Positions 46,701 to 62,941 of a stretch of 64,000 bases of DNA are shown here, in pieces. Origin of the DNA: Aphelenchoides besseyi (Eukaryota > Nematoda > Chromadorea > Rhabditida > Aphelenchoididae); the NCBI GenBank assembly GCA_024699855.1, contig JAMPIQ010000003.1:4464001-4528000 (forward strand), given 5' to 3'. The position numbers were made by a program, and so were the translations under genes. Each line of letters begins with the position of its first letter. Within the stretch, counting starts at the first letter, position 1. The notes beneath the pieces were generated by a model, which had not been told where the DNA came from, did no database searches, and was given only the letters and a program-made list of their open reading frames with translations.

Positions 46701-49700
46701 GCTTTTTATGATCGATTTCTCGAGCGATCGATCATTTTTTTCAGTTCAACTGGACTTGTCGGTTTCTTTGTTTCAATCGTTTGGTGTTGATTGTCTTCCT
46801 CGTGGGCGGTAATTGACAAGAGGCGGCAAACCGAAACTCGAAACCAACTCATCGCAATGCGCACATCTGGCCTTTACGTTAAACGCGATTTGAAGATCGA
46901 GAACCAGCACGTGGAGAAAGTGAATTGCGCAGTATTGGCGATCTTTCAATTGCGGCCATTAGGATTGACGCGAATACTTCGCAATTGCTGCGACTAAGGT
47001 CTGACAGCCATCGGAAGGAAAGGCGCGGTATTGGGGTTTCCGCAATTTTAAATTTCATCGACCCAATTGAAGTTCACGGTTGTCCTTGAATTGAAAAGTC
47101 TTCTTTTGTTCATGTCTTCAGAAAATAAGTCGAGGGATGTTCAACGAGCGGTGAGTCAAAAGAAACCGGCAAGTGACTTTACACGCAAAAAGTTTCGGCA
47201 ATCGCGCATCGTCCGTTTAAGCTCATTCAACGAGCACATTTCGTGTTTTTCCATGGATCTCTTGCACCTGATCAGCCGCCCCGTTTGAGCTCATCTCACA
47301 AAGCGGTTTTCAACATCGTTCGAGTTGCTTTTCAACCTCAGATGTCGTTGAATGACCTAATCAACACTCAACGCGTTTATCAAACACCCCGACCAATTCA
47401 ATTGAGGACGAGGTCATTTTCTCGTTTTCGGCGTTGCCGTTTGGCGTAAATTGCGGACGTGTAAAGGCGATCGGGTTTGTCGTGTTGTTGATTTGAGTTC
47501 GGAAATAACGAGGGTAATTGAGAAGAGGGTTTAAGTGTTCAAACTGTGCGGTCGATTCTCGATTCCAATCATCCGAAAATTGTTCAATTTAAAAGTCGCC
47601 ACCACCTAGTTCACAGCTCGTGCGCAAAGATGTTGGCGGTCGGATTGTAATTTCGCTGTCGTTTGGAAACCGATCCATTCGAAACTTTCGGAGCACATTC
47701 CTTGCGCTCTTGATGAAGTCGCTCAATGCCGCGATAGGGACGCTGCAAAGTGGGAAATTTGAATGCGAATCGACGAGCACCTTATAATTTCAATGGTCTG
47801 TTGTTTTTGGCGCGATTGTGGAATCCGGAGCACTCGTCGACCAAGGACGTAAGGCAGCCAGTTGGCACTGCGACCATAAAAACAAGATGATCATAACGCT
47901 GTGCCTCCGATTTGGCGTTCAGTTGTTCTTTCGAGTGGTCGCTGACTAACCTTTCGGGCCTCTGGTATCATCAACCTTGGAAGCAGCTGCTGAAAAATGA
48001 GTGGTTGGCGATTCGAGGAATTTTTGACTGTTCGATCAAACAATTTGATGTCTTTTTCTTCTCCGCAACTTGCAAATTTTTATGACTCAACGGTGGTCGA
48101 TCGTAAATCTGTCTGTCGGTCAATTTCCAACCGCTGATACGACCAAAAGCTGCGACTAACGCGTGCAATCGATGAGTCTCGTTATCATCGAAAGGACACG
48201 TTTATGAGCGCTTTTATGGCCTTAAACTTTTTAATTAATTTGTTCGCCTTTTGCTGATACAATTCTTTCATCTTGCTGAGCTCCCGTTCTCTATGGAAAA
48301 CGCTCTTTGTTGTGAACACGCTTCGAAACTCGAAAGGAAAAAAGCAAAAGTTTGTTGTCGGATCACTCGATCGTTTGCAAGTTTTCGTGTTAATTCGCTC
48401 GTTTGTTTTCGCTTCAGCGCCTTACAGTACTTCCAGTGACCGCAATCTGCGAGTTTGTAGTGCGCTCGAGGAACCGTTGGATTTGTTCGTTGTGTCGAAA
48501 AGACAAAAAGCGATGTCGGCTGATCCCGACTTACCATTCCGCTCGTGGTGTCTGACGGCGAAATGATTTAAAAGGTGGACTCAGCGGGTGCTGACGAAAA
48601 ATGGCGAGTGACCGTTCAGTTGAGTTTTCTCGTTGAATTGAAATTACGTCAAGCGATCTCTCAACTCGAAGGTTCATGAATTAGAGAGTAAAAGCCTGAA
48701 GTTGATTGCGTGTTGTTGACGTATAACCGTCTTATGTTGACTGCTCAAATTCACTCATGCATAAACGCGCAGAATTTGTTCGCTCAAGACCGATGCTCTT
48801 CATGACGTCGTCATCAGAACGACGATTTTAATCGGTCCAAATTATTTCACGTGAAAGTCGAGACCAACTGCTTTGCGAACACATTCATGAGTCTTTTTAA
48901 TCGGCCGTTCTAATGGCACACTCTTGTTTTCTCCTCCGCTTTTTTGAGCCATTCACTTCAACTGATAAGTTTCCGATCTCATGGGAATTATTCGAGTTGG
49001 TTGGCTATTTGTCGCCTTTAAGTTTATCCATCGCGTCAGTTTGGGTCCTCAACGCGACCTTTGACTCAAACAACTTTTTACGTCTTCTTCAGATGTAAAC
49101 AATCGTCTTCGAATGTCGTCCGCGGTTGTCTTTTCAAATCCCATCTACGAGGATGCAACTCCCATTCCGGAGTCTTCTCGTCAACGCAATGGTCATCTTC
49201 CGTTTTGGCAATCTAAAACTCTAAGCGAAGTGCGTTTCATAGATTCGTCGCCAACTTCAACTTTATCTTCAACGCGAAGTAGCCGAAACAGCGATCAGAT
49301 TAACAACAATGAGCAGCCACGTACTCCATCACCTGTTCACGTTCAACTCCGACGATCACAACCAACACGAGAAATCGCGAAATGTGCTCAACGACATGGA
49401 ATTGCGCATTTGCCATTAGACGAATCGATTTTGTCTTTACCTCCGACTCACACTGATAAGACCGTTGCGAGGCGGAGTAAGGAAACGGAAATTCGGCCAA
49501 CAATCGCTGACTCATCTTCCGAGTCGCCCGTAGCGTCTGTTTCTTCACCTCAACTACGTCGTCGTTTCACGTCTCCCGCTCGTCCAAAGGGTTCATCATC
49601 GCCAGTCAATCCGCATCGAGTGGTCGCACCTCCATTTGCTTCTCGGCATAATCGTCGTATTGCTGACAAATCTCTGATTAAAAGTCAAACCCGACCATAC

Positions 49701-52700
49701 GAACAGGACGAACAAATTGGCGTGGAAAAACGTTACCCAACTACCAATTCGAACCACGTTCTTTACCGTTCGGTGCGTATGAATGCGGCTAATCGGGCAG
49801 TAAGACGGCGACTTCGATTAAGTGATATGTTCGACGACTTAAATCGACGAAACGACGAGAAACATCCAACGGCAATCGGTCCTTCCGATGCGAAAAACGA
49901 TCGTGCTCAAAGACGCCAATCGATGATTGTTCCACAGCAATCGAATGCTCCAGCACCCGTTCAACGTCGACGTCCGGTTTCGATGCTTTTGCCGGAAACA
50001 AGCCAACCACCGGCACCGTTGGTTCAAATCCGAGAAGTCATGGATGACGAAGATGACGATACAACCCGTCAACCAAATTTATCCGAGGTTTCTGATGAAG
50101 AGTTTAGTCGACAAATGGCTGTAGCAGCTTCAAAGCTTCTCGACGCCCAACGAACTTTGAGACAACAAAAACAACGAGAAGCAATTCGATCGAAACGAAG
50201 GTCACTCGTCAGTTTTCCTTCAGCGTTGAGTACAACTCGCAAAATCGACATCATCACCGATCGACCAACAATTGCTAATGAACAACCGAAATCCACAGCC
50301 TCATTTCTTGGTCTTTTGTTTGGTCGACGAAAAACTGAAACATCAAAACGACTGTCGAGTTCGATTTCGTCGCCAATTTTGATTCCTTCTGCCGGTAGTG
50401 GTCATTGCGATGTGAGAAATAGACGTACGATTGATAATCAAAATGTACGCAAAAACTTGAAAGTTGAACAGTCATTAAACTTGCTAGCAATTTTAACATT
50501 AACTTATTGTTTGTTTAGAAATCTGACACATGTATTAATCAAGATCGAGCAGCTCGAGATGTTATTCGCGATGTTCTCGCTCGTAAATCCCCACCATATC
50601 CGCAGATCGTTTTGCCCGCTGTTGGCGGCTTTTGGATGGACGGAGTCTCGAACTGTGCTATCGGATTGGATGAACCGCTGATGGGTGAAAGCGAAAATAC
50701 GACTTCGAATTCGTGTGCACGTTTCAAATTGGAAACGGACGACACTTCTCATTGTTATCGACGTTATTTCATTGGTCGTGAACATCACAACTTTTTCGCG
50801 AATGACTCGACTCTCGGTCCGTTGGTTTTGTCTGTTCGGTAAGTTGACCATAACGCATGTTGGATTACTTATTTGACTTCAGAACCGAAACCATTTCTTC
50901 GCAAGATCACTTCAGAATCATTTTACGAACACGTCAAGGAACAGTTCATGAGATCGTCCCAGCTTCTGCATTGGCCGATCGACCATCGGCGAGTCGGATG
51001 GCTCGTTTGCTTTGTGATGAAGTGACTACCGATCGTTTCACGCCCGTCGCTTTCTTGGGCGGTTCCGAATTGATTTTGCAATACGACGAGCACGGTCATC
51101 AAAACACCTACAAATTCGGTGTCGTGTATCAGAGATTTGGACAAGCAACAGAAGAAGAACTTTTCGGTGAGCAGCAAAAACATAGAGATCATCTCATTGT
51201 TTGGTTTAGGGAATGCAAAGTCGAGTCCTGCTTTTGATGAGTTTCTGGAAGAAATTCTTGGAGAACGAGTGGCACTTCAAGATTTCGATGGATATCGGGG
51301 CGGTTTGGACACGTCACATGGACAAACTGGCGAAGAGAGTATTTACACTCAATTCCGACAAAAAGAAATCATGTTCCACGTTTCTACTTTGCTGCCATTT
51401 ACTGTTGGCGATGTTCAACAATTGCAACGAAAACGACACATTGGAAACGATATAGTTTCGATCATTTTCCAGGTAACTTCACGTTTTCATGATGTTGTCA
51501 ATCCGATGATTTAGGAAGAGAACACTCCATTTTCCCCAGACATGATTGCAAGTAACTTTCTTCACGCTTACGTGAGTACAATAACTTACAAACTTTTAAT
51601 GGGTTCAATTTACAGATTATCGTTCAACCAATTGAGCCGGGAACAGATCGAACAAGATATCGAGTATCTGTTGCAGCACGTGATGATGTGCCGTTCTTCG
51701 GTCCAACCCTACCGGCGCCGTCGATCTATCGCAAAGGACAAGACTTTCGCAATTTCCTTCTCACCAAATTGATCAACGCCGAAAACGCAGCTTACAAAGC
51801 CCACAAGTTCAGTATTCTTGCCGAAAGAACTCGGGTTTCTCTACTTGATGCATTGCATGCAAATTTACTGGAACGAGCTCAATTTTACGGAATGGCTTTC
51901 CTTGAAACCGCTGATCCAAACGCATCGTCTCCACCTATGAACAATTCGATTGGTTTGTTCAGTAGTGTTAAGAAAGCACTCAGTGGGCGTTCACGAAGTG
52001 TTTCTCAAGACGTAACCAACGGAACTGCCGGTAGTCATCAACAACTCGGCAATCGTCTTTCTGCGTTTACACTTAGCGATCAAACTTCTCCGGCGGCTTC
52101 ACGAGTTAACGGAAATTCCGGAGTTCAACGTCGCCGTTTCAATGCATCTTCTTCGAGTGGCTCATCGGGTGGGCTAAGACGCAAAACAGTTGGTCCGTCG
52201 ATTTTGGACGAAACTTTTGAAGAGTCCGAGCCGCGAACAATCAGTCGACTAACGGGCAGCACAAGACATCCGTTTGTTTCACGAATGCCTTCTGGTGCAT
52301 CGAGAAATGATCACCCGCCGTTACATGTTCATTCCAACTTGCAACAACCACGAGTCGGCGAACTAAAAACTTCACCCTACGGAAGTGTTGATTGGGAAGA
52401 TGCGTCAAATTCTGAAAACGACGACCATCACAGAGCAATGCACGAAGAGCACGATTCGGATACCGGAATGGTAAAAACGAGAATTGATCAACAATGACGT
52501 TAACGAACAAATTTAGGAATCAATGAGTTCAAATGATTTGCACATGAACGCACACATCGGTCACTTTGGTTTACATCATCCGCAAAATCACGCCAATCGA
52601 AAATACTGTTCGCTTTGTGCTGAAGCTGAAGACCAAAAACGATTGGAGGAATTGGTCGATAATATGGAGAAACTAAAGACCGAAAAGAGCGATTTGTTAC

Positions 52701-52964
52701 AGCAAAACTTAAGTTCCAAAACGGATATAAAACGTTTGAAACAAAGGTAAGAGTCTCTATTTGAGCAAGTAAACGATTCCTTCTAGACAATCGATGTTGT
52801 CAACAGAATTGGAGAAAGCGAACGAAGAAATCCAACGGTTGAGAAAACTTCTGAAGCGCCCGTCAAATGGATCTGATTCGTCGAGTGGTCACTCGTCCAG
52901 CTGCTACTCGGCTGTTGATCGTCCATCAATTGACAACGAAGATTACCACGTTGTTGCGCCATAA
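40797..52964 (+). CDS. Rap1 GTPase-activating protein with GoLoco motif (long isoform)
   Basis: Exons that fit in phase: 40823-40920 ([16 protein letters not shown]...), 41045-41080, 44659-44700, 45156-45204, 45268-45336, 50519-50838, 50883-51166, 51210-51472, 51515-51571, 51616-52470, 52517-52746 and 52787-52964. ATG 40823 follows a TTTGTAG acceptor by 25 bases. Exon 5 is a GoLoco motif (binds G-alpha-i/o in its GDP form). The GAP domain has FPxILLP-like [14 protein letters not shown], then [13 protein letters not shown], the Asn-thumb helix [18 protein letters not shown] and [13 protein letters not shown]. The catalytic Asn is in HIGNDIV. RapGAPs use this Asn to hydrolyse GTP on Rap. The C-terminal 200 residues are Ser-rich and end in a coiled coil ([20 protein letters not shown]) after a CSLC pair. 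The frame is intact throughout. Confidence 0.9.
44878..45132 (-). CDS. Antisense ORF with one membrane segment, inside a RapGAP intron
   Basis: An 84-codon frame on the minus strand within the intron 44701-45155. Its end is strongly hydrophobic ([19 protein letters not shown]) followed by a short basic tail, like a small single-pass membrane protein. There is no homology and no supporting exon, and an overlapping second frame is also open. Low confidence. Confidence 0.25.
   Translation of the reverse strand: MNIIVHAIFSTSTTVDFTRTRIQDSVTKIRQNQIQQLYNISFRLRGDFCCRQIAWFVTLFPMDLYISFFSLIAVFLFVLKYIRY
45268..45336 (+). other. GoLoco-motif exon of the RapGAP gene
   Basis: A 23-codon exon, phase 0 at both ends, flanked by ATTTCAG and GTAGGT. 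It reads [18 protein letters not shown], the canonical GoLoco core (LxxxQxxRMDDQR) with the essential Asp-Gln-Arg triad. It can be joined directly to 50519 ([14 protein letters not shown]) without changing phase, and that layout matches vertebrate RAP1GAP, where the motif lies just upstream of the GAP domain. Confidence 0.85.
49075..49092 (+). promoter_or_regulatory. Splice acceptor heading the alternative first exon
   Basis: A pyrimidine-rich TTTTTACGTCTTCTTCAG ends 20 bases before ATG 49113. Joining it to the preceding GoLoco exon (phase 0) would break the frame, because this exon would need phase 1. I therefore read it as a trans-splice acceptor that starts a second transcript. Confidence 0.55.
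49113..50462 (+). CDS. RapGAP alternative first exon (short-promoter isoform)
   Basis: A single open exon of about 450 codons. It begins [20 protein letters not shown] and is rich in Ser, Arg, Pro and Gln ([38 protein letters not shown]) with an acidic patch (VMDDEDDD) and a short helix ([19 protein letters not shown]). It has no recognisable domain and looks disordered, with many possible Ser/Thr phosphosites. The donor is either GTACGC at 50445 or GTTGAA at 50463, both phase 0 into the shared exon at 50519. This isoform would have the whole GAP domain but no GoLoco motif. Confidence 0.75.
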
Positions 52965-53299
52965 TCAATCCGCGCTTTCTTTCTCTGGTCTTAACTGTTT
53001 AACCTCCATCCTCGATTCAAAATCGATTGATCTATGAAGACCATAAAAACATCTCAATCCGCATAATCCCGCAATTTCAACTGCTCGACTTCATACCTCT
53101 GTCTTCATCGTTTGTGCGCTCATTATCTTGTCCATAGAATCCCATTTAGCTGCGTAGACAACTTCCGGTATCACTGCTCTTCATCCAATTTCCCTGTGTT
53201 CGTAATCTACTATCGTCTGTCTACTTATCATTCTCTCTTATAAAACCGTCTTGACGAGCTTATTAATCTACTATTTACAAATTCATTTCATTTGACAGA

Positions 53300-53305
53300 A
53301 ATAAA
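53300..53305 (+). terminator. Poly(A) signal of the RapGAP gene
   Basis: AATAAA about 335 bases after the stop at 52962-52964 and just before the convergent V-ATPase gene ends at 53390. Confidence 0.5.
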
Positions 53306-53389
53306 AAACAATCAACAAAACCGAGTTTATGAATTGTCGTTACTTTTCGTTAACAGTTGTAAATTGAAGGGTAGATGAAAAAGTGGGGT

Positions 53390-56747
<3,358 letters not shown>

Positions 56748-57060
56748 GACGATCGTTCGGCGTCGGTCGAAAGCAAATGAAATTGGCAGTCGACCGTTCA
56801 AACTGATCAGCTTACAGAAATTAACTTCTCTTCCGGAGACCGAAATTCAAATGGTGATTTTTTGTCGCAAACCAGTCGATTAACTCAATTTCTTCCCACA
56901 CCCATTTCTTATCAGTGGAACTTCATGACGATCGAAAATTTTGGACGCGAGTGACAGTTTCCTTATTATAACAGCAATCAAATCAGTGAAGTTAAGTTCA
57001 TGTATTAACAACAACAAAATTGTAATAACCAAAAAGTGAAAACAGATGATTGAGGGAAAT

Positions 57061-60000
57061 TTAGCTTGTCGTAGGTGTAGGTGTTGATCCAGAGTTTGCG
57101 AGAGTTTGCTTCAATTTTTCGCACTCATCAGTTTTGTCCTTCAACTGACTTCGAAGTCCAGTGAGAGTCATTTCGATGGCTTTGATTCGCATTAAGTTAC
57201 GATCTGTTTCCTCGGTCTTGTCGTTGAGCTCTCTGGTTCTTGTTTCGAGTTCGTGTTGTTTCTCGGCATTCTCCTTTTCGAGGTCTATGATGCTGCTCTT
57301 CAGATTGTTGATTTCAACTTCTTTCTCATGCAATTGGTCATTTAATCTCTGAAATGGACGATTATTTTTGAAGCGCAAAGTGAACGAACTTGATTCTCGC
57401 GCGAAAGCTTTATAACTTCTTGTGCTCTTTCAACCAGTTCTTTCTTCAAATTTGCAATTCCAACGGGCATCTTCAAATTCTTGGCTGCTTGAGGGGCGTT
57501 CGTCGAAGCAGTAGGTATTGGATTGCTTGATGGAGCTGTGATTGGAATCCTAGTTGATGATGCTTTTGTCGCTTGCAGTTGTTTTTGCAGTTCTTTTACT
57601 TGTTTCTGCAATTGGATTACTTCGTCTTTGTAGTTTTGTGCCATATCCCGTAGACGACCAAACTTTTCGGTGTGTTCGTTTTCCCGTTCGCTGGCTTTTT
57701 TCAAGTTGTTTTCCAAAGTATCTATTTGCTTCCGAACTGCTTGGATTTCTTCGGTTTTTGAACTGAGCTGTTGATTCAAACTATTTTTCTCAGCTTCAAT
57801 TGCTGTCAATCGTTTTCGAGTTTCCCCGATTTCGGCTTGCAACTGACTGATGGTGGCTTTGAAGGCATCAACTGAATTGATTTGATCTCTCTGGTCATCG
57901 AGCAAATTGATATTTGACTAAACGACATAATTAAAATGTGTATATATTGCTTTTTGTTACCTGGAGATCGCTTTTCGTGTTGCTGAGTTCTTGTTGCAGT
58001 TTCTCGACATCTCCCAAGAGCTTAGTGTTATTCGAACGCAATTCGTGAACTTCTGCTGTTAACACACATCGTAAAGAAGTTTCCTAAAGACTCTTATTAG
58101 GGATCAGCACAGTTGAGATCACTCACTTTTACACGCTCTTCTCTCAACGTTCCAATTGTCCGCTTCAGCAACTCGACCACCGGAACATCAATACCGCTAT
58201 TTATCTTCTCCAATTCACTTCGCAATTCCGAGAGTTTTTGTGCGATCTCAAGTTCTCGTTGCTGTGCGGCGTACAAACTTTCATCGAAGTCTCTTTTCTC
58301 TTTTTCAACAGCGATCTAAAACAGAATTTGAATGCTATAAATGACCTGAAAAACAACCTTTAACTCGTCCAATTCAAACTGTTTGTTTTTCAGTTGTCTT
58401 TGCTGTTCGTTCCTATTGTTGATTTCTTCTTCCAAACTCGAAGTCAATTGTCCGACTTTTTCTTCGAGTTCTGACATCTTAGCCAAAGCAGAATGCAGTT
58501 CATCTGACTGAGATTTGGCATCACTTCTCGTCTTCTCCAACTCTGCATTGCGTAAACTTAAATTGATTCACTCAAATTTAGCAATCAACATAAAGATACT
58601 CACTCGTATTTGTTGGCCATCTCGGATATTTCGGCTCGAAGTTCTTCAATTTGTTCTGCTTGTTTTGAAGTCAACTCGTCGGCTACACGCATGTCATCAG
58701 CGTACGTCCGAAGCTGAACATCAGCAACACCAATCCGTTGCAGCAACAAAGCATTGCGTTCGAAACTAAACCGTCAAATACAACTTTCCGATCGATTGAA
58801 AACTTACTTTTCGGTCAACCGTCGTTTACATTCGTCAACAAATTTGAGCAATGCACGATGAGCAGGAATTGAACACTAAATGAAGTATAAATCGTTGAGG
58901 TAACTCGTGTCTGAGAATGTCGCTAAAACCGTGAACTATGTCGGTTCTGAGATGCAAAGTCCAATTCTGCGAAATGTTGTTTTGCAATCGCTCATTTTCG
59001 ACGTTTATTTCACGATTGTCGCCACATTTCCCAAAAGTTATATTATTTCAACGAGTTATATAACACTGTTTCTACAAATCTAAACATACCTCCGAAGAAG
59101 TTGATTCGGTTTCTTCAGTTAAGTTCACGTGTTCCATTAGCGCGTTCTCGTACTTGGTTTGCCAAACTAGAAATCTTGAAAATTCAATTGTCAACTGGAC
59201 GTCTACTCACATGTTGCTGTTTCCATAACCTCTTGCACTTGTTTTTGTAGACGATCGATTTCGTTTAACGCAATCTTTCCATCCACTTGACGAATTTGGT
59301 TTTCGTTCAGCAGCTTTTGGGTTTCCACCAACTCTTTGCTCAGTTCTTGACATTGTGCACGTAGTTCTTGGTTTTCGGATCCCAATGGTTCCAATTCTTT
59401 TTGTGCTAATTCCCGTTGTACACGCAAACGAACACACTCTTCTTGACACTTGGACAACTCCAACTTCAACTGATCAATCGTCGTTTTGTTCTCAATCTCC
59501 AATTGTTCTAATCGCTGCTTCAATTGATCTCGTTCGCTTGTTGTCGCTGAAAGTCCACTGCTGTTGGCCAATTCGACGAGAAGAGTTTTGCGTTCAATCG
59601 CGACAGTGAGTTCGGAAAGTAAACTTTTCATGTTTTTGTAATCGACGATTTGTTCTTTAAGACTGTTCAGTTCAATGGTTGTCAAACGAAGCGAATTCTT
59701 CGATTCCATAAGTTCTTTTTCGAGTTGCAATTTGGTCAAACTAGAGATTCAAATAACTTCAGTAAGTCCAAACAACATACCGAATTGCTTTTTGTTCCTC
59801 CACAGTAGTGTTGTGTTTTTCAATGAGCTTCGCACTTTGTTTTTCCAACAGTTGCATCTTCTCTTGCAGTGACTTATGTTCGATTTGTAACGCATTGAAA
59901 TTTTTTGTTGTGCTGGAATGTTTGACCAAACTCTCGTTGATAATATTCTGCTTGTTTAGAATGATCTGCTTCAATTTGTTGATAGTCGATTGAAATTGTT

Positions 60001-62486
60001 GAATAGTTTGATCGCGATTATCCAACTTGGCTTTCCAATGACTAAACAAACTTGTTTAATAAAATTGAATTCTTTAAATCTTACGCTTCCGTCTTCTCCA
60101 GATCAGAATGCAAAGCTTCGGCTTGTTGTTTTGCAAGATTTTCCCGGGCTAAAGAAGCTTCCAAATTCCTTTTCAATTCAGCAGCACGATAAGGATCCAG
60201 ATACTCATTTAATCGATTCTGCAAGACAAAAGAATTTTGTTGGAAACCAAACCACGTACCTCAGCTTCACTATGCAATTTCTTGTAGTACTCGCGCTGTT
60301 TTTCGGCTTCACTCAAACAAGTGGTTAAATGACGATTGCGATCTTCCAGTGATTCGGATTGTTGTTCAGTTAAACTTAGTTTCTGTCTCATTTCCTCGAA
60401 CTGTTGGTTGTGTGTTGTTCGAATAGCATCTTCCTTTTCGTTTTCCATTGTTTGAAGTCTTAAATGTGATGTTAATTGGATCTAAACCTGTCTCTATTCT
60501 ACCTGCCAATTAACTCCAAGTTCTTTTGTTGCAGCTCTTCGATATTCGAAAACACATCGCCACTGACTTGTGCATTGCTTTTGTCTTTGGAAACTTCGAG
60601 CAAATGTTGCACCTGAAAAGTTGACGTTGAGCCGAGTTTCATAATTTGCTTTACCTGAGTAGTCAAAGTTTGACAATCACGTTGCGACTTTTCCAACGTT
60701 TCTTTCGAAAAACGCAGTTCGTTGTAATATGCATCACGTGTTGTAACGATTTCTTGCCGATCTTTGCGCAGTTCAGCAACTTGTGCGTTGAGTACTTCGA
60801 TCTCCCGTTTGTACTGAGTAATGTGTTCTTCGTGTTGTCGCATCAACGGCACTTTGTCCATGAAAATCTTTCGAGTCTCAATCAGACATTTTTCGGCCTC
60901 TTTCAGTTCGATCTTCTTTGTTTCCAACTCGACAATCAAACCAAAATGAGCGGCGTACAGTTCGGTGAGTGATGTCGCATCGTTCATTAACTTTGATGTT
61001 TTTGCGGCCGCCGGTGCCATTGCTTCGGGATTTTCGGCATTACACACTTAAACTCACGCTTGCAAACAGAAGATAGACAATAGTAAACTTACTTTTAGCA
61101 TACATCAACACTTTTTCGTTTAGTTTGTTCACTTCTGTATTGAGACTGTGAATTTCTCGATCTAAACGCTTTTTGTCAGAATCACAGTTGTTGGTTACCT
61201 TTCGCAGCTAACGTTTGTTCCGTTGCCGCTTGTTCCACTGCAAAAGTTAGTGAAATCAATAAGCACAGTCAAGTTTATTTACCCGATCGTTCGGCTTCGA
61301 TTGTGGCGATTTTCTGATCGAATTCCTCACGTTGAGTGCTCAACTGTTGCTGCAAACTAATCAGTCGACTCTTTTCGTTTGCTGCATCTCCAAAAGATTC
61401 CTTCAATCGATCTTCGATTTGCCGTCGTTCTTCAGTGAGCTTCTCAACTTCAGTAGTCAACGTCTGGTTTTCATTGCTCAACTAAAGTTCATAGAAGTGG
61501 ATCGAAAAGGGTTTTGAACGTACGTGATCAACATCCACATGCAAAATATTGAGTTCGGAGTTCTTCTGCTCAATGGTTTCTTCGAGTGCTTTTCGTTCGG
61601 CAGCAAACTGTTCGACGTTTGATTCCAACGAAGCAGACAAACACGAAATTTGCTCTTCCAATTGAATCTGAAACAAAGGCTTGTAGTTGTTATGGATCTA
61701 AAAACTTACAATTCGACTGTTGAGCTCGTCGCGCTCGGTGATCAATGACAACTCGACCTCTGAGTAAAAGTCTTTGTGCTGTCTTAGCAGTTTCATTTGT
61801 GAAATCCATTTGGCACATTCACTCTAAACAAAAAGATAAAACAACACTGGAGATTACAGCTCAGACCTCTGCAGTTAAGAGTTTTGCACGAGTCACGTTG
61901 AAAGCATCTTGAATTTCGATGTTCGCAGATCGAAGTTCGCCGATTGTTATTTTCGCCGTTGCAATTTCATCTAATCAACAATATAACAAACTTGTCACTT
62001 TAATTTACCTTTTTTCAAAATGACTTCATGATTCAGACGTTCGTTTTCCAATTTAAAACTTTCCACCAATTGTTCACTTGCTTCAGCACGCTGATTCAAG
62101 GTTTCAGCTTCCTGTTTTAGTCGGATATTCTCATTTTGAAGCTCACGAATTGAACTCTTTTGCTCATTCACAGTCAGCTCTAAATCTTTGGTCAGAGATC
62201 TTTCGAACAAAGCCCTCACTTTGTGCTTGAAGTTCTCGTTTGAACTCCGAGTTCCTGTTTGTTGAGTCGGCCAGAAGACGTTTGAACTCGTTACTCTGCT
62301 TTTCCACAGCTAACAGTTGTTCCTCTAAACAACAATATAATTGAGCGAAACCTCAAACAAACCTAAGAATTGCACTCGCTGTTCGCTGACATCGCGCAAG
62401 TGAGCTGCTTCTGGTTTTTCGTCTTCCAAATTCAATTCCAAACTATCAGGTTGAATTTCAATATCAGCAGTCTCTAGATCGTCCAT
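57061..62486 (-). CDS. Nucleoprotein TPR (nuclear basket coiled-coil protein)
   Basis: Starts MDDLETADIEIQPDSLEL at 62486 and ends TPTPTTS at TAA 57061-57063. Visible exons sum to roughly 1,500 residues, nearly all heptad coiled coil. The region about 60500-61050 carries the TPR signature: EAMAPAAAKTSKLMNDATSL then LTELYAAHF, and later NIEELQQKNLELIG, matching SPTAAAVxxxxxxGxxLTELYNAY and RNIEELQQQNQRL in animal TPR. TPR lines the nuclear basket, anchors checkpoint proteins and controls mRNA export and heterochromatin exclusion. Compared with vertebrate TPR (about 2,360 residues) the acidic, disordered C-terminal tail is missing or very short. The V-ATPase gene follows 313 bases downstream on the same strand. 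The exon boundaries in the coiled coil are only partly verified. Confidence 0.85.
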
Positions 62487-62941
62487 AATTTTATAAAAAA
62501 AAACAAAAATGCGGAAAGTCTGCGCGCCAAAGTTTATCGTCGAAACGACAACGAAAACTTTTAAGGTTTTCGCGTCGAGTTCCTTTACTGAAATTGATCT
62601 AATGTTTAAGGCAATGATTTGTTTTGCAAGTTGTTAGTGATCATAATCTCAAATGATGTCATCTAAACAGTAGAAACAGCAATAGATGTTTGACAATCTT
62701 TGAGACCACGCAATCTGTTGTTTACATCATTGAAACTTTTTTGTTAGCAAAATTGCCCTTTCCAAAACTCTTAATGGAGATGGTGAATAAACACCGAACA
62801 ATATATAGAGATCTTTTGTCTAGAGCGGAAACATGTGATTGTCATTTATCGGCATATGAACGGAAGTACTTTACCGCCGTAGCTACAATCTAAAGTTTAT
62901 AAAAGAAAAGGCTATGCCAGAACATCGGTTTTATTTGTGTC
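62487..62941. promoter_or_regulatory. Divergent intergenic region between TPR and tyrosine hydroxylase
   Basis: A 455-base spacer between two start codons on opposite strands, so it should contain both promoters. A 67-codon plus-strand frame (62690-62893) inside it has no recognised domain and could be a 5' exon or chance. No clear TATA box is seen. Confidence 0.4.

Noticed and set aside
50020..50036. GGTTCAAATCC resembling a tRNA T-arm
   Set aside because: It lies inside the open reading frame of the RapGAP alternative exon and has no surrounding cloverleaf.
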